Shown piece by piece: positions 23,479 to 36,234 of a stretch of 64,000 nt of DNA. The notes below the pieces were generated by a model that was given only the letters and a program-made list of their open reading frames with translations, ran no database searches and had not been told where the DNA came from. The position numbers were made by a program, and so were the translations under genes. The stretch is from assembly GCA_016858145.1 (NCBI GenBank), contig JAEHOE010000034.1, positions 248,001 to 312,000 of the forward strand, in the 5' to 3' direction. The stretch comes from Edaphochlamys debaryana (lineage: Eukaryota; Chlorophyta; Chlorophyceae; Chlamydomonadales). Within the stretch, counting starts at the first letter, position 1; every line of letters begins with the position of its first letter.

Positions 23479-26400
23479 ATGGCTGTGTCACGAATAGCGT
23501 CACCCGGGCGAATAGGACGCTTGCTGCTACTAGCACTGGTCACGCGGTTAGCCAGCGGCCTAAGCGAAAAATGGAAAGGGCAGGATGCGATGTTGCGAAC
23601 GAAGAACCTGGGCCCTGAGCATCAGTGGAATTGGCAACGTACGTGGAGTTCCGTGGAGGTGAATCGACAGTCCGTAAGCTCAGTCCTGGGGACCCTGTTT
23701 ACGTACAACTTCACCTTACCCAAGGTCCAGGTAGGCGGGCGCCTCCACCCGGGGCGCGTGGGGCAGCGGCCGCAGCCGGGGCCCCTGCTGTAGAGCTAGG
23801 GTGCGCGCTGGAGTGGCGGAGGGGGGCTTGTAAGAGTTCCTGTTGGCGGTGGTGCGGACGGCTGCCGGCGGGACGACTCCAACTCTGCTTACTCCGCTAC
23901 TCCCCGCCGCTGTAGCACACGGCCTCACCCCCCTCCCCTTGCGCCTCTTGCCCCTCCCCACTGCCCTCACCCACCTCCTGCTGCCTCTTCCGCAGATAAA
24001 CCGGGGGACGGTGTACGTGGGCGGCTCCTCGCGGCTGCGGCGCGTGGTTCGGGACCTGCTCATGCCCAACAGCGGGCGCAAGGAGCTCAAAGTGGCTGTC
24101 ATTGGGGGCAGGTGATGACAGGGGTTTCGGGGAGTTGGAGACCTACACCTATACGCACATGCAATGCTGCGTTGGCTTGTACCCTATGGAGCTGCGTACT
24201 CGAGCCTCTGCTTGCGCAGCCAAGAGAGGGGAGCCTGTGAGGGACTGCCGAACTTCCCTACGTCTTTGCCCCCGGTCTTCTGCCCCCCGCCTCTAACGTC
24301 GCGGCTCTTCACGCGGGTCCCCCTCCCTCGTAGCGTGAGTTGGGGCCAGTTCACGTCCAAGCGTGGAGAGACGGACTGGTTCAGCACGGTTGCGAAATGG
24401 ATGGTGGGTGGGGGCGCGTGCATGGCTTGGGGAGCGCTAGAGCTGACCTCGGCGCCACGCTGGGCCAGACGTGGAGCGGGGAGTCTGTGTGATGAGCAGG
24501 CCAGAACAGCCTGGCGTAGTGGCGTTGCATGTCTATGCCAATCTGCCAGCGTCGTATGGCTCCTAGACTGTTCTCGATTCCTCACAACTCTCTCACCAAC
24601 CTGTGAACCGGGCCCGTCTCTTGGGCGCAGATTGGGGCGTTTCCGCGGGTGAACATTACCGCGCGCAACGGCTGCACGCCGGGCGTGCCCACGCCGTACA
24701 TGATCATGTGCCTGGAGCTGTCCGTGGATCCAGACGTGGATCTGGTCTTCATGGAGTACACGCTCAAGTGAGGGATCCCAGATCCAGACCTCGCTGTGCA
24801 GTTGGGCGCGGGCGCCCTGCCTGGATCCGCCCTGGACCCGCCCTGGATCCGCCCTGGATCCGCACTGCAATTTGGTTCCCCTCAACCGGCCCTTACTTCT
24901 ACCTTCTCCCCTCTTCCAGTGACGGCCTGGATCCCAACCTCTACCCCAACCGCGTGGTGGCGGATACGGAACGGCTAGTACGGCGGATCCTGGACCTACC
25001 CGGGAAGCCGGCCGTGGTGTGAGTGTGATCCGGGTAGGAGGCAGGGACGCGGCTGGAGTCCCTTTTGAGGCTTGCAGCCACGCCGGCGGAGGGCCTCTGG
25101 GCTGCGGGCTCCACAGCTGCTGCGTTTCTCGTACTGCGAACCCAAGCGCTCAGGGCTTGAACTCGTTGAGTCTTGCTTGGCGTGTCCGCCAAACGGCTCT
25201 CTCTAAAGGGCATTTTCCCTCTTTCCGTTCACGTGTTGCATGCATGACGCGCAGGTTCATGCACGTGCCCACGCACGGCATGGCGGCGTACGAGCCCCGT
25301 GACCCCAACAACATCGGCGGTACGGAGCCGTACAAGTAAGCTCAGTGCCCAGGGCCCGGACCCTGGATGGGCCTGGGCCCGGCTGCTGTGGGCCTGCTGC
25401 TTGCGGACACAACACGGGAGGGCAACTCGCCTTTGTGCCGCCTTCCGCTTTACTGACAGGGGCAGTAAACCCTTACACGCGGGCTTGCGGCCACCCTATT
25501 CTCGCAGGCCCTTCTACATGACGGCTGAGGACGCGGAGGGCGCTCTGGCTCACTATTACGACGTACAGTGAGCCCTTGGGGGCGGGAGCGGGGGCGGGGG
25601 GCGGGGCCGGGGAGGCACAGATGCAAGCAGTGGGCGCAAAGGCTCCGGAGCCAGGCGGGGAACTGGAGGCTGGGCGCACAGTCCCGTGGGTACACACCTG
25701 GCAGCCCTGTGGGGAGACTGGCACAGCCTTGCCCCTGCCGAGGCGTGTGGTGGTGGTCCGTAGGGGAGGGCGACACGCTGTCGGCACAAGGAGGGGCGGG
25801 CCTAGGGTGGGCCGTACGTACGGCGCTGCCTGCGTAATGGACGTACCGGCTGGTCCCACGACGGAACCGTCCCGTCCTGCCCGCAGGTACCTGTCGCTCC
25901 GAACCGCCACGTACCGCCTGGCCGCGCACCTGCGGCAACCGGGCTTCAGATGGGAGGACGAGTTCGTGGGTGGGTCCTCCTCCTGTGCCCCGCCTGTAGG
26001 CCCTGCTGCGCGCAACCAGTCGTACTTGTGCACTCGACACCAGCCTGGTCAGGCCAGACCAGGCCTCGCACCCCTAAGCCGCACTTGCTTGTCGTCGTGC
26101 CCTCCCTCGCGCGCTTCACTTGCCCCAGACCAGCACCCTGGCGATCACGGGCACAAGATCATGGCTGATCTTGCCGTACACCTGATCCAGCGTACGGCAC
26201 TGGGGTTACTGTTTGAGCCGTTGGATCTTGAGGAGCTGGTGTCGACGGTCGAGTCGCTGCCGCCGCCCATGTACCCAGGTGCGCTTGTCGAGGGGTATTG
26301 TGACCCGCCATCCATAACCCGCCAATACACACTACGAGCTAGCAAAATCTCATGCCGGTATCGTATAAATTGAGGAGACATCTGTCAGTACTCTCGTGCT

Positions 26401-28769
26401 ATGAGACCCTGCCTGAACGTGCGAGCACTCTCCTTACTGTCTGACAACCTGCACTTGCTCTCATTACGGCGCAGGCAACGTACCACCCGACCGTACAACG
26501 TGCTCGGTGGGCGACGCATTCAAGTGAGACGAGGGAGGGGAGGGGAGGTGGGGTTTAGCAGCTGGCCGTTGGCGGAAACGCTTAAGCGTTAGCACCGGTT
26601 GGCTTGGCATGGGCGGGTGGGCCACCCTCCCGCGCACGGCGTCTCAGGAATGGGCCCGAGGATCGAACGCACGCCCCCCTACTCTCATTCTTGCAGGCCG
26701 CTGGTGGTGCTGGCCGAGGGCTTTGAGTACATCAACGAAGGTGCGCACACCCTCCTTGCCGCCCAAGCAGCCCAGCCAAGGATAGCGACACGCTCTCTCA
26801 CCCACCTGCTGGCGACGGCAGCTGCTTGACCCGTGCGTCTTTGCACCACACCTCCCTACCCACGCCCAGCTACGGCCAAGAAGCCCAGGCCTGGGACATG
26901 CCCTGCTGCATTCCTAGTTGCATCCGTTGACCCGAGTGTCTTTCCATGACCCCTTTCCCCCCATCGCCCCGCCCGTGTCCAGGAACGGCCGAGAAACCCA
27001 AGCCGGGGTACGTGACCACCACGCCCGGCAGCCGGCTGCGGATCAAGGTTGACACCGACCGGTCGGGCATCGGCTCAGACCCGAACGGCATCGTCAACGT
27101 CTACATCCACCACCTGCGGAGCTACCAGCACATGGGCTGCGCCAGCATCGAGTGAGCCGGGGACCCCCAACCGCCGCGGTCCAAACCACCTGACAGTGCT
27201 CGCATCGTAGCCTGCCTGCTGGTCGCTTGCCTCAGTGCCTGGGGCCGCTTGCCTCCTGATAAGGGTCTTACAAGTCAAATAGCGCGCCCCGGGACTCGCT
27301 CTGGCCCACCTTGACCCGCGGGTCACGCCTCGGCTTGTCCCCGAAAGGCGGCCGGGTCCAGATCCGCGTTTCGTCAGGGGTTGGTTTCTGCCTGTTCCGT
27401 CGTCCTGACCCGTCGCTCGTGCTTGCTCCCTGTTCGGTGCTTGTGTTCGGTGCTTGCGCCGTGGGCTGTGCCCGGCAGGTGTGTGTCGGGCTGCCTCTGC
27501 ATCCCCATCGGAGTCAACGCCAAGAGCCAGGAGACATGGTCCCAGGTGGGCCCGCGGTGGACCTGGGGTGGGCCTCCGCTCATAAACTGGAGGAGCGGCG
27601 GGCCCGCAGCCCTTGGACGGAGGCCTCGTGTATCGTACGATCTTCCCCAGCGGTTGGGACGGGCGGAGCGGTCGCCATGGGCCTTGGGGCCCGCTTACAT
27701 ACTGGGCCCGTGCCGACACGCCTGGGCCTCGACTGGGCCTCCCCCTTGCTGCCCGCTCGCAGGTGTACCTCTCGCGCCTGTCGGTCACCCAGTCGAAGGA
27801 GTGTATCGTGCAGGTCACGGTACGTGGTCTGTCGGGGCTCCCTGACTCGGCCGTCCGGCTTCTGCTAGTTTCGCGCCATATGGCCTGTGTGGGCTCTCTG
27901 ACGTTCGTGGTGGCCCAGCTTCTCGTCCCGCGTCGTTATGGGTCATGGCTAGGAACCGAGCTTGCGTGCTGCATGCCACGTACGTGCGTCTGCTGACTTT
28001 GCCTGGCCGTCCTTTACCTTCCTCCCAGGTGGTGAACCACACCTACTCGGGGGAGCACAAGTTCAAGGTATGTATCGTACGGTCACTGCTCATCATCTCA
28101 CGGCTCATCGCAATCCCGTGCACGTACGGCATGCCGAGCAAGGCCCAGCGAGCCGCCGCACGCCGTGTCCTGCGCACCATCCCTGGTCTGCCATGGCACT
28201 CCGGCCCTTCAATGCCGTACCGCCGCATCCCTGCCGTACCACACAGGTCACGGGCGTGGTGGTGGCGGAGCGGGCCGGTGCGGGCGACGCCATCGATCTC
28301 ATGGGGGGGGACAACCGGGCCTTCATGCTCCGCCAACACTTGGGGGAGGCCACACAGGTAGGTGGGGCGAGCGGTCTAGTCGGGCCAGTCGTGGTGGTGG
28401 TGGGCTCCGCGTGCCTGCTGCGTGCTTGCACAGTCTTGATGCCCGAGGCCATAGGACTAGGGCGGCTGTATGGCCGAGCCAGGAGTCACGGGGCTGTACG
28501 GCATGCGGCTCGCACTTTGTGGTGGACCCCAGCATAGCGAGCGCGAGGGTGTGAGCGCCCCGCCATTTGCCATCACCTGAGGGGAAGCTCGTTCGCACTA
28601 ACGCCGCCGCTAGCCGGGGTGATTAGCATGTGGGTGTTGGGAGTTTCATTGACGTCCGTCCGCCTGCATTGGACGCCTGCAGGTTACGTGGACCAGGGAG
28701 GGCCGCAAGGGCGGCTGGGACGAGCCCTACAAGCTCCGGAGCAAGCTGCCGCGGAGGTCGGGGGAGTAG
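23479..28769 (+). CDS. SGNH/GDSL-type hydrolase, paralog B
   Basis: Seventeen exons: 23479-23730, 23996-24111, 24334-24403, 24631-24767, 24920-25018, 25255-25335, 25508-25567, 25887-25969, 26129-26278, 26475-26523, 26697-26740, 26983-27151, 27479-27545, 27763-27819, 28029-28067, 28247-28357 and 28683-28769. They give about 556 residues. A signal peptide is clear (GRLLLLALVTRLASG). Block I is VAVIGGSVSWGQ with Ser123 as putative nucleophile; VNITARNGCTPG may hold the oxyanion Asn; DQHPGDHGHKIM (Asp300, His302 and following) is the Asp/His block. A Cys-bearing C-terminal domain (CVSGCLC, YSGEHKFK) may be a separate beta domain. The enzyme is expected in the secretory pathway or outside the cell. 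Exon 1 is unsplit where A and C carry an intron, and two other introns are absent from A. Confidence 0.87.
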
Positions 28770-30854
28770 CGTCCCTTCGCTTCGCCCTCCACTCAGACCA
28801 GCCCCTCGCCTTCGTCCTCTCCGCCCGCATGGGGAAACTCAGGCCTGGGCTTCCGAGGCGGCGGCGGGGCCTTCCAGGATGCGCACGTTCTGCGCTCCGT
28901 CCATGTTGGAAAGCTGCAGACCGCTGGCCGTTGCCTGGTGGCGGGGGTGCTTGACCCCCCCCAGCGGGAAGCACGCTTTACGGAGGCCCTGGGGCCTCTG
29001 CCCGTTAGAAGCGCCGCTGGCAGCGGCAGCCTAGTAGTATGGTGGAGCTGGATCAAGGGTTCGTGATGGCAGATGCGGTGGTTGGCGGCGGTGCGTGTGC
29101 GGTCGTCGCCGCACGAGCGAGATCGCCATGTCCGCAAAGGCCCTCCCTGCTTGGGCCTGAGGCGAGGGGCAGTCGGCGGCACGGTGGCGCATGAGCAAGT
29201 GGAAAGTCTAATTAGGGGTTTGGCTTCATCATGCGAGGGCCAATTCCTTCATTTATTCATGTATCGATATGTCTGGTGGCGGCGTGAGGAGCCCCCAACC
29301 GGTGACTGAGCGTGATGGGGGAAGAATGTCCTGTGAGGATGTCGTCTTCAGCTCGTATCTTCTATACCTCGTTGCCAGGGAAGACTGTCCTGAGATAAAG
29401 GCTTCTTCCGCCCTGGAGAAACTTTGCTTTGCCGGGCTTCTGCGTAAGGAGCCGTGGTGCGCATTCAATGAGCCGCCGCCGTTAGGCTCTTCGGGCGGCG
29501 ACCTCCCTGGGGTAGCAGGGAGGTGCCCGCAGAGAGACGTGTGCGTCTTGATAGAAATGGAGAACCTTTGGCCTCGGGCTTTTCCCTTCCGTTAGGGCGG
29601 CGCCGACACGTGTGGTAGGATACTTGTGACAGATAGAATACATTATCAATGACCTCTTGATGGCCCCCGGGGGGAACAATCTGGAACCGTGTGCGGGCAG
29701 CTTGGGTGGCATGGCCCTCGGATGAGGCGCGCTGGTGGCACAAAGCTGTACCGTAGATAGGATCTTCGCCTCTTTGGCCGGCCCAGTCCTTGGTGCGTTG
29801 GTGGTGGCCAGCACGTATCGGTGGCTTGGTGTGTGGGCTTGGGCCGAGGAGTTGTGCCAAGAGCTGCTCCATAAGCAGGCACCCCGCGCCTGCGGCCCAT
29901 GTATGCTTGAGTAGTAGGAGTGCAGTGCAAGCGGTACAGGAAGGTGCGTTCGCTTGGAAATGGGACGGGAGGCGGCGTGGATGGACGCGGTCAATGCCGT
30001 ACCGCAGGTCAAAGGTGTGCGTGGTGAAGGGCAGTACGACAACGCCTTGGTGTGGGCATGCGGTGGTGACTGCGCAGTGGCGGGCGTCCAGGGTCGCCTG
30101 AATGGCCTGAAGTCTTTGACAGTACGGTCCGCACATGACCGTTGGGGCGATCCGCGGCGGTCCTCGCACGCACGCGCACGCAGGCCCGGCACAGGAAGCC
30201 GAGGAAGGCCAGTCTCCCGCCCCGCTCAAACCACCACAGACCTCGACGACCTGGACTCACGTCAGAGAAGCATCACCTAGGCCGTCCAGTGCTCCAGTCG
30301 GTCCACGGCGTGTGGTGCCGCGCAGCGGCATGCCGGAACGTGCCGGACGTCGGACCCATTGTACGTCGTCGGCGGTACAGTGCGCGTGTTTTGCTCTGGC
30401 CACGCATGCAACCCCTAGTGCATGCTACACGTTCTGCGTTAAGCAATCACGAGCGAGCCACGGATCAGGGCGGCCACGCTCGGTTGGGTCAACGCTGCAG
30501 CCTGCGCACTCCAGCCTATCCAGTTTGCCACTTCACGACTCCTGTAGATACGCAAGCATCCTGGCACGAAAGATATTGCCGTGTTCGCCTGGCTGCAAGC
30601 TCCATCGCACGGGCACGGCAACCACGCGCCATCACCGACACACAGAAGACACATAGACAATTGAATCTAGTTATTGCTTCTGGACTAGCTCGTTCCGCAG
30701 CTGTTGACTCTCTGCACCGCGTTTCGGACACGGTTTTGCGCTTGCGCTTTGCAGCGAGGCATACCCCAAGGCTCGAGAACAATATAGCAATATCCTACTG
30801 CGATGACTCTGCACCTCGCACGGTGATCGCGGCACGGGCAACACCCTAAGCAGG
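28770..30854. other. Intergenic region between SGNH B and C
   Basis: This 2.1-kb spacer separates two same-strand paralogs. Long overlapping minus-strand frames (29465-30229 and 29482-30192) show no domain, splice pattern or codon bias that I trust. The right part is less GC-rich and should hold the promoter of gene C. Confidence 0.45.
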
Positions 30855-33800
30855 ATGGCAGGCCTGCGCCGCGCCTTGCAGCTCTTAGCTCTGGCGTCCA
30901 GCCTGCTTGCCACGGCGACAACGGCTATGTGTGGGACCTTCGGAGGCCTGAGCGAGCTCGAGCGCACGAAGCACAGGCCAGACCTTGAGTGAGTCGGACA
31001 CGGAAGGGATGGCATGGCGATGAGACCGGGACGCACCGAGCGCAACCCAGCGCTCTGCTGCCGCTCTTCTTATGCACAACCTATACGGGAGGCGACAGTG
31101 TCATCAGACACACTGGGGATTGGGGCTCGGGAATTGGTCCCAACGGGGACGGGGGCGGGTACAACGGCCTGTGGTGTAAGACACCCTGCCCTGAGAACGC
31201 CCCTGAGAGCCTCAAGTCTCGGGGTTGGGGCCATCCCAAAGGACTGTGTGGGCTGTGGGGACATGCCTGCGGGTGGCAGAAGGGGAGGGCGTTGCCAAGG
31301 GACATGTGGCTTGCACGATGCAGTCAACGTGTGAGGGCCCCAACCCCCAACCCCCTCGACCTATCTCCATCCCTCTGTGCCGCCCCCACGTGACAGGTGG
31401 AGCTGGGATCACAGGTGGGACTGCGCGCGCCAGCTAGACTGCCGACACTTTGCGCTTGGGGCGGGCTTTGGTAGCCGTCCTAACACCGCCATCGCCAGCT
31501 CCCCCTCCCCTGCTGCCTGCTGCTATCTACCATACCTCCTCATGCCGTGCATCCCCCGCCCCCAAGGTTCGCGACCCTGGAGGTGAACAAGCAGCCCGTC
31601 AGCACCCTGCTGTCGACGCTACTGGACTACAGGTTCAGCCTGCCTAGGGTCCAGGTGGGCCCCTTGGGCCCTGGGCCCTGCGAGCCAGCCGCAGTGCTAC
31701 CACCGGTAGTACCGTAGCCTACGGCTAATCCACCAAATAGACAGATAGGAGCGTGTCTAGAATTAAGATGCAGTCAACGGGCAACGTGTAGAAGACCCCT
31801 TGCCCCACGCTCAGTAGCGCCTGTGAGCTGTGGCCCTGTGCCCCCCCCCGCCCCCCTCAGCTCCAACGGGGTGTGGTCATGACGGGCGCTGCCTCCCGGC
31901 TGCGGCGCCTGGTGAAGGACCTGATGCTACCGCCCGAGGGCCACCGGGGCTTCAAGGTGTCTGCCATAGGGGGCAGGTGGGGCGGGGGCGGGGGCGGGAG
32001 GGTGGGGGGGAAGGGGGGGAGGGTGGTGCGGGGGCGGGCGGGGGGGCGGGTCTGGGGCAGGAGAGGGGGTCTATCCGTCGCGGGGGCGGGGGCCAGCGGG
32101 ACGGACGGATGGGGCTGCGGCGCGGGCAAGAGGAGGCGTGCTGTCCGGTACGGCGGTACGTTCTGCAGGGGCAAGACCTGGCTTGCATTCTCCTTCACAA
32201 AGGAGGCAATTGTCGCACACTTGTCTATTTACTCACGGCATGCATACACGGCCCCGCCCCCGCCCCCTCCTGCCATGTAGCGTGACCTGGGGTCAGGGCA
32301 CGTCTCAGCGCGGCGTCACGGACTGGTTCAGTACTGTCGGCCGATGGATGGTGCGTGAGCGGTGCGTGGCTAGAACGCAAGGCAGGGAGCATGCAGCAGG
32401 ATTGTTGCGGACCCCTCACCGTGCGTGTTGGTACCCTGCTGCCGCAGTGCAAGACCCTTCCATATATATATGCCGTACACGCCCCTTCCACATATGCCGT
32501 ACTGCCCTGCCGCAGGTCTCGGCCTTCCCCCGCGCCAACATCACCGCGCGCAACGGCTGCACGCCAGGGATTCCCACGCAGTACATGATCATGTGCCTGG
32601 AGCTGTCTGTGGATCCAGACGTGGATCTGGTCTTCATTGAGTATACGTTGAAGTGAGGGGGCCCGGATCTGGACCCGTGACGGGGACCCGTTCCGCCGTA
32701 CTGGTGGGTACGGTCTGATGGCTCGACTCACGCTGACGAGTCTGTACCTCCCCCGTCGCAAACACAACCCTCCGTCCAGCGATGGGACCGACGAGATGCT
32801 GTTCGGAAACAAGGTCAGTGGGTGGTGGGCGTGCGGGTCGGTGGATCGATCTGGGTCGATGTTTTGGGTCGATGTGGGTCGATGTGGTCGATGTGGGTCG
32901 ATGTGGGTCGGCGGTGGTGCGCGCGGGCGGAGGCCCCACGCCCCAAGACCTGCTCCCCGGTGGGTGGGGCCTCCCTGGGGCTAGCTGGGTGGCAACCCGC
33001 AGTCTCTCCGGGGTCCGGGGTCCGGGGTCCGGGGTCCGGGGACCACGTGCCCCGCGTGAGGGCAGCCATGGAGGGCCGCGCAAGCGAGCTGCTACGCCAA
33101 AGCCGAAACCCCCTTACTTGGCCCCCAGGTGGTGATAAACATGGAGCGCCTGGTGCGGAGAGTCATGGCGCTGCCGGGGAAGCCTGCGGTGGTGTGAGTG
33201 GGGCGTACGGTGGGGAGCACCGGCCTGGTCCGTCCCTGGGGAGCACCAGCCTGCTGGGGAGGTGTGCCGTGGGTAGGGCTTCGGCTGTGCGGACTCTGCA
33301 AGCGCAGCTAGATGCCGGTACGGAGCTATGTTCAGAGCTAGGGCTGTGCATGGGGCCAGCTGGGGCCAGCTGGAACCTGGAAGAGCGTCCGATCCTTCCA
33401 GAACCCCCGGACTCGTGGGGCACCACGCACACCCCTCCCACCCGGCCCCTGGTGCCCATCCAGTTTCATGCAGATCCCGACCCACGGCATGGGCAGCTAT
33501 CCCCGTGATCACCCCAAGTACATCAAGGATGACGCCTACAGGTGTGAGCGGTATCCCTCTCCCGCCGGCGTATGACTGTGTATGTCGGTTGACACCAATG
33601 AGTAGGGGAAGCATATCATGCTGCAGGGACAGGTCTGGAGGGTCCGCTTAACGCCCGATACCAGCAGTACACGCTCTCCACTGTCACTAACGCACCGGGA
33701 ATCCACGGCTGTGTGCAGGCCCTTCTATGAAGCCGCCGAGGACGCTGAGGGCGCGCTCGCGCAGTACTACGACCTGCAGTACCTGTCCCTCCGCACGGCA

Positions 33801-36234
33801 CTGTACCGCCTGGCGCAGTTCAAGGAGCAGCCGGGCTTCCGATGGGAGGACACGTTCTCAGGTACGTGCGTGGTGCGCGCGTGGTGTGCGGTGCGTGAAG
33901 ATGAGAGGGGAGGGGTGCAACTGGTGAAACGGACGCCGCGCGCCGTGTTAGGACTAGAGAACTGTGCGCCGGGAAGGAAGAAGTTTGTCAGCCTCGAGCC
34001 GGGGAAGCTGAGGTGGCCACTTGGCATATGGGTTGGGGGGGTGCCTCAAACCACTCACTGCGTACCGGCACTCCCTCACCACTTGCCCCTACCGCCGCAG
34101 ACTTCCACCCCGGCGACCAAGGGCACACGGTCATGGCGGATCTGGCGGTCCGCATGATTCAGCGTACGGCACTCGGCTTGCTCATAGATCCGTTCGATGT
34201 TCAGGATGCGGATCTTGTGAACGAGCAGCTGCCTCCGCCCATGTACCCGGGTGAGCGAGCGAGGCAGGGGTGGTGCGCCCAAGCACTTAGCTAGGAGCGA
34301 AGCTGGACCGCCGCGGGCAGCGCCGGTACGCTGGGAGCGAGTCCTGGCGGCGGGAACTATGTTGGAAGCGTGGACTTTGCACAGGTCCTCACCGGTCCTT
34401 GCTCCTCTCGTTTCTAGGCAATGTGCCCCCAAGCAATCCGATGTGCGTTGTCGGAGAGCTGTTCAGGTGCGCTGGGTTGGGGTGAAGGGACGTCAGCACG
34501 TCACCCTCCGTAGGCAGGGGTACCACAAGCCATGGCGCATGGCTGTGCGTGACCATCCTTCCGCCCACAGGCCGCTGGTGGTGCTTGCCGAAGGCTTTGA
34601 GTACGTCAACGAAGGTGCGCTAGCTCCGGAAGCGAGCCTGCTGATGACCATGCATGCCTACCTGGCCCCCCGCCGCGTCTCTCTGCTATATATGCCACAC
34701 GCTCTCGCCCTGACCGCCACCCCCTCCAACATCAGGCACGCCTGAGAAGCCCAAAATGGGCTACGTGGCCACGCAGCCCGGCAGCCGGCTGCAGGTCAAA
34801 GTTGACACCGACCGCGCCGGGCAGCCGGGGCATGCAGGTGATGGCCTACTTCCACCACCTCCGGAGCTACGAGCACATGGGAATGGCGAGCATCAGGTGG
34901 GCAGGGGACGGATGCCAAGGCATCGACCGCCTGACTGACAGCAGTGCTCCCGTCGTAGCCTGGCCGATTGAGCCCTGCTCTCCGTCTGACGCTGGCGGTA
35001 CCGCAGCTGAAGCGCCCCTGCCCTCCGTCCTCCCTCTACATCTCCCGCATGCAGCTGCGTGTCCGGCTGCACCTGTGTGCCTGTTACGGTGGACGCGCTG
35101 TGCTCACAGCAGTGGTCGCAGGTGTACCTAGCGGGCATCAGCGTCAGCCAGGCCAGGGAGTGCGTCATGGAGCTGCAGGTGATGAGGGTTGATAGTGGCA
35201 GAGGTCACGAGTTTGGGGGCAGGAGAGGGACTGGCGGTGTGATGAAGGCGGCAGGGTGGGGACGAGCTCGCCGCTTGAGGGCTTGAATGCGGACCACGGC
35301 TATGCCTGCCAGCTTGGCATTCCGCCCTGCCTCAGCATCATTGCGCTGCCCCGGCAGGTGCTTAACGAGACCAAGAGCGGAGAGCACAAGTTCAAAGTGC
35401 GTGGGATGGGCGGCGGGACGCGGCAGCTTGGGTGATGGAGTACGGGGCGGCCAGGGCCGGGGGGCCCAGGCCAGAGACTACCACGCTCACCTGCACCTCG
35501 CTCCCTCGTAATCCTGCCCCCTCCCTGCACTCCTCCTAAAGCACAATGGCCAAGCACCCATGCCTCCCCGCCCAAGCCTGTCCCAAGCCAAGCGACCCAC
35601 CAAGCTCTGCTCCTCCCCTCTCGCCCCTGACCCTCGCCCTACCTACCCTTAGGTTTCGGGCCTTGTGGTGTCCGAGAAGGCCGGCATTGACTTCGTCGGG
35701 GCCGTGTTTGGGGGCACGGGCCGTCCGTTTAGCCTCGGCATCCACAATGGAGCCGAAGAACAGGTGCGTGCGTGGCAGCGTGGGTGATCTCGGCGGCATC
35801 CCGCGACGTGGCGGCTTGTTTATTTACAGCCCCACAGCAGGGAGCGCCCCCCCCCCCGGTACCGGACGGCTGTCCTGACCATGCTTCGCACTCGACTCGT
35901 CACGTTCCGCCCCCCGTGCGTGTTTCCTCAGGCCACCGTCTCTTCACAAAGCATGAAGGGCGGACCGCCCAGCCCGAGCCCCGCCTCCCGACAGCGCCTG
36001 CTCGGAGCGGCGCAGCGGGGACCGGCAGGGGCAGGGAGACTAGAGGGCCTGAGTCAAGCCGGCGCAGGGGAAGGCGCAGGGGGGTCGGGCGCCGCAGTGC
36101 TATTGATCAAGGGCGAGGTCGAGGAGGGGGAGCCCTGGCGGGAGCCCGAGGCGGAGGCCCCACGCTTCCGGGCGTTTCGAGACGACCCCCTGGCGGCGCT
36201 GCGCTGCGGCCGCAAGAGCCTGGGCGGCAAGTGA
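30855..36234 (+). CDS. SGNH/GDSL-type hydrolase, paralog C, with a frameshift in exon 14
   Basis: Eighteen exons by homology to A and B: 30855-30988, 31397-31414, 31567-31654, 31861-31976, 32281-32350, 32516-32652, 32780-32813, 33129-33193, 33464-33541, 33719-33861, 34101-34250, 34418-34466, 34571-34614, 34736-34896, 35055-35178, 35358-35396, 35653-35763 and 35932-36234. The signal peptide is MAGLRRALQLLALASSLLAT. Block I is SAIGGSVTWGQG and the Asp/His block is DFHPGDQGHTVM. Exon 2 is only 18 bases (encoding WSWDH). Exon 14 is 161 bases, against 169 in B and 172 in A: after VKVDTDR the reading frame is lost and resumes one frame over at HHLRSYEHMG. Without a correction the protein would end early, before the C-terminal domain. 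All later exons remain open, so this is either a recent null mutation or a sequence error. The last exon replaces the basic tail of A and B with a longer Pro/Gly/Glu-rich one. Confidence 0.75.

Noticed and set aside
29465..30229. 254-codon minus-strand frame between SGNH B and C
   Set aside because: A second long frame overlaps it in another phase, no domain or splice logic is visible, and the composition is unlike the verified genes.
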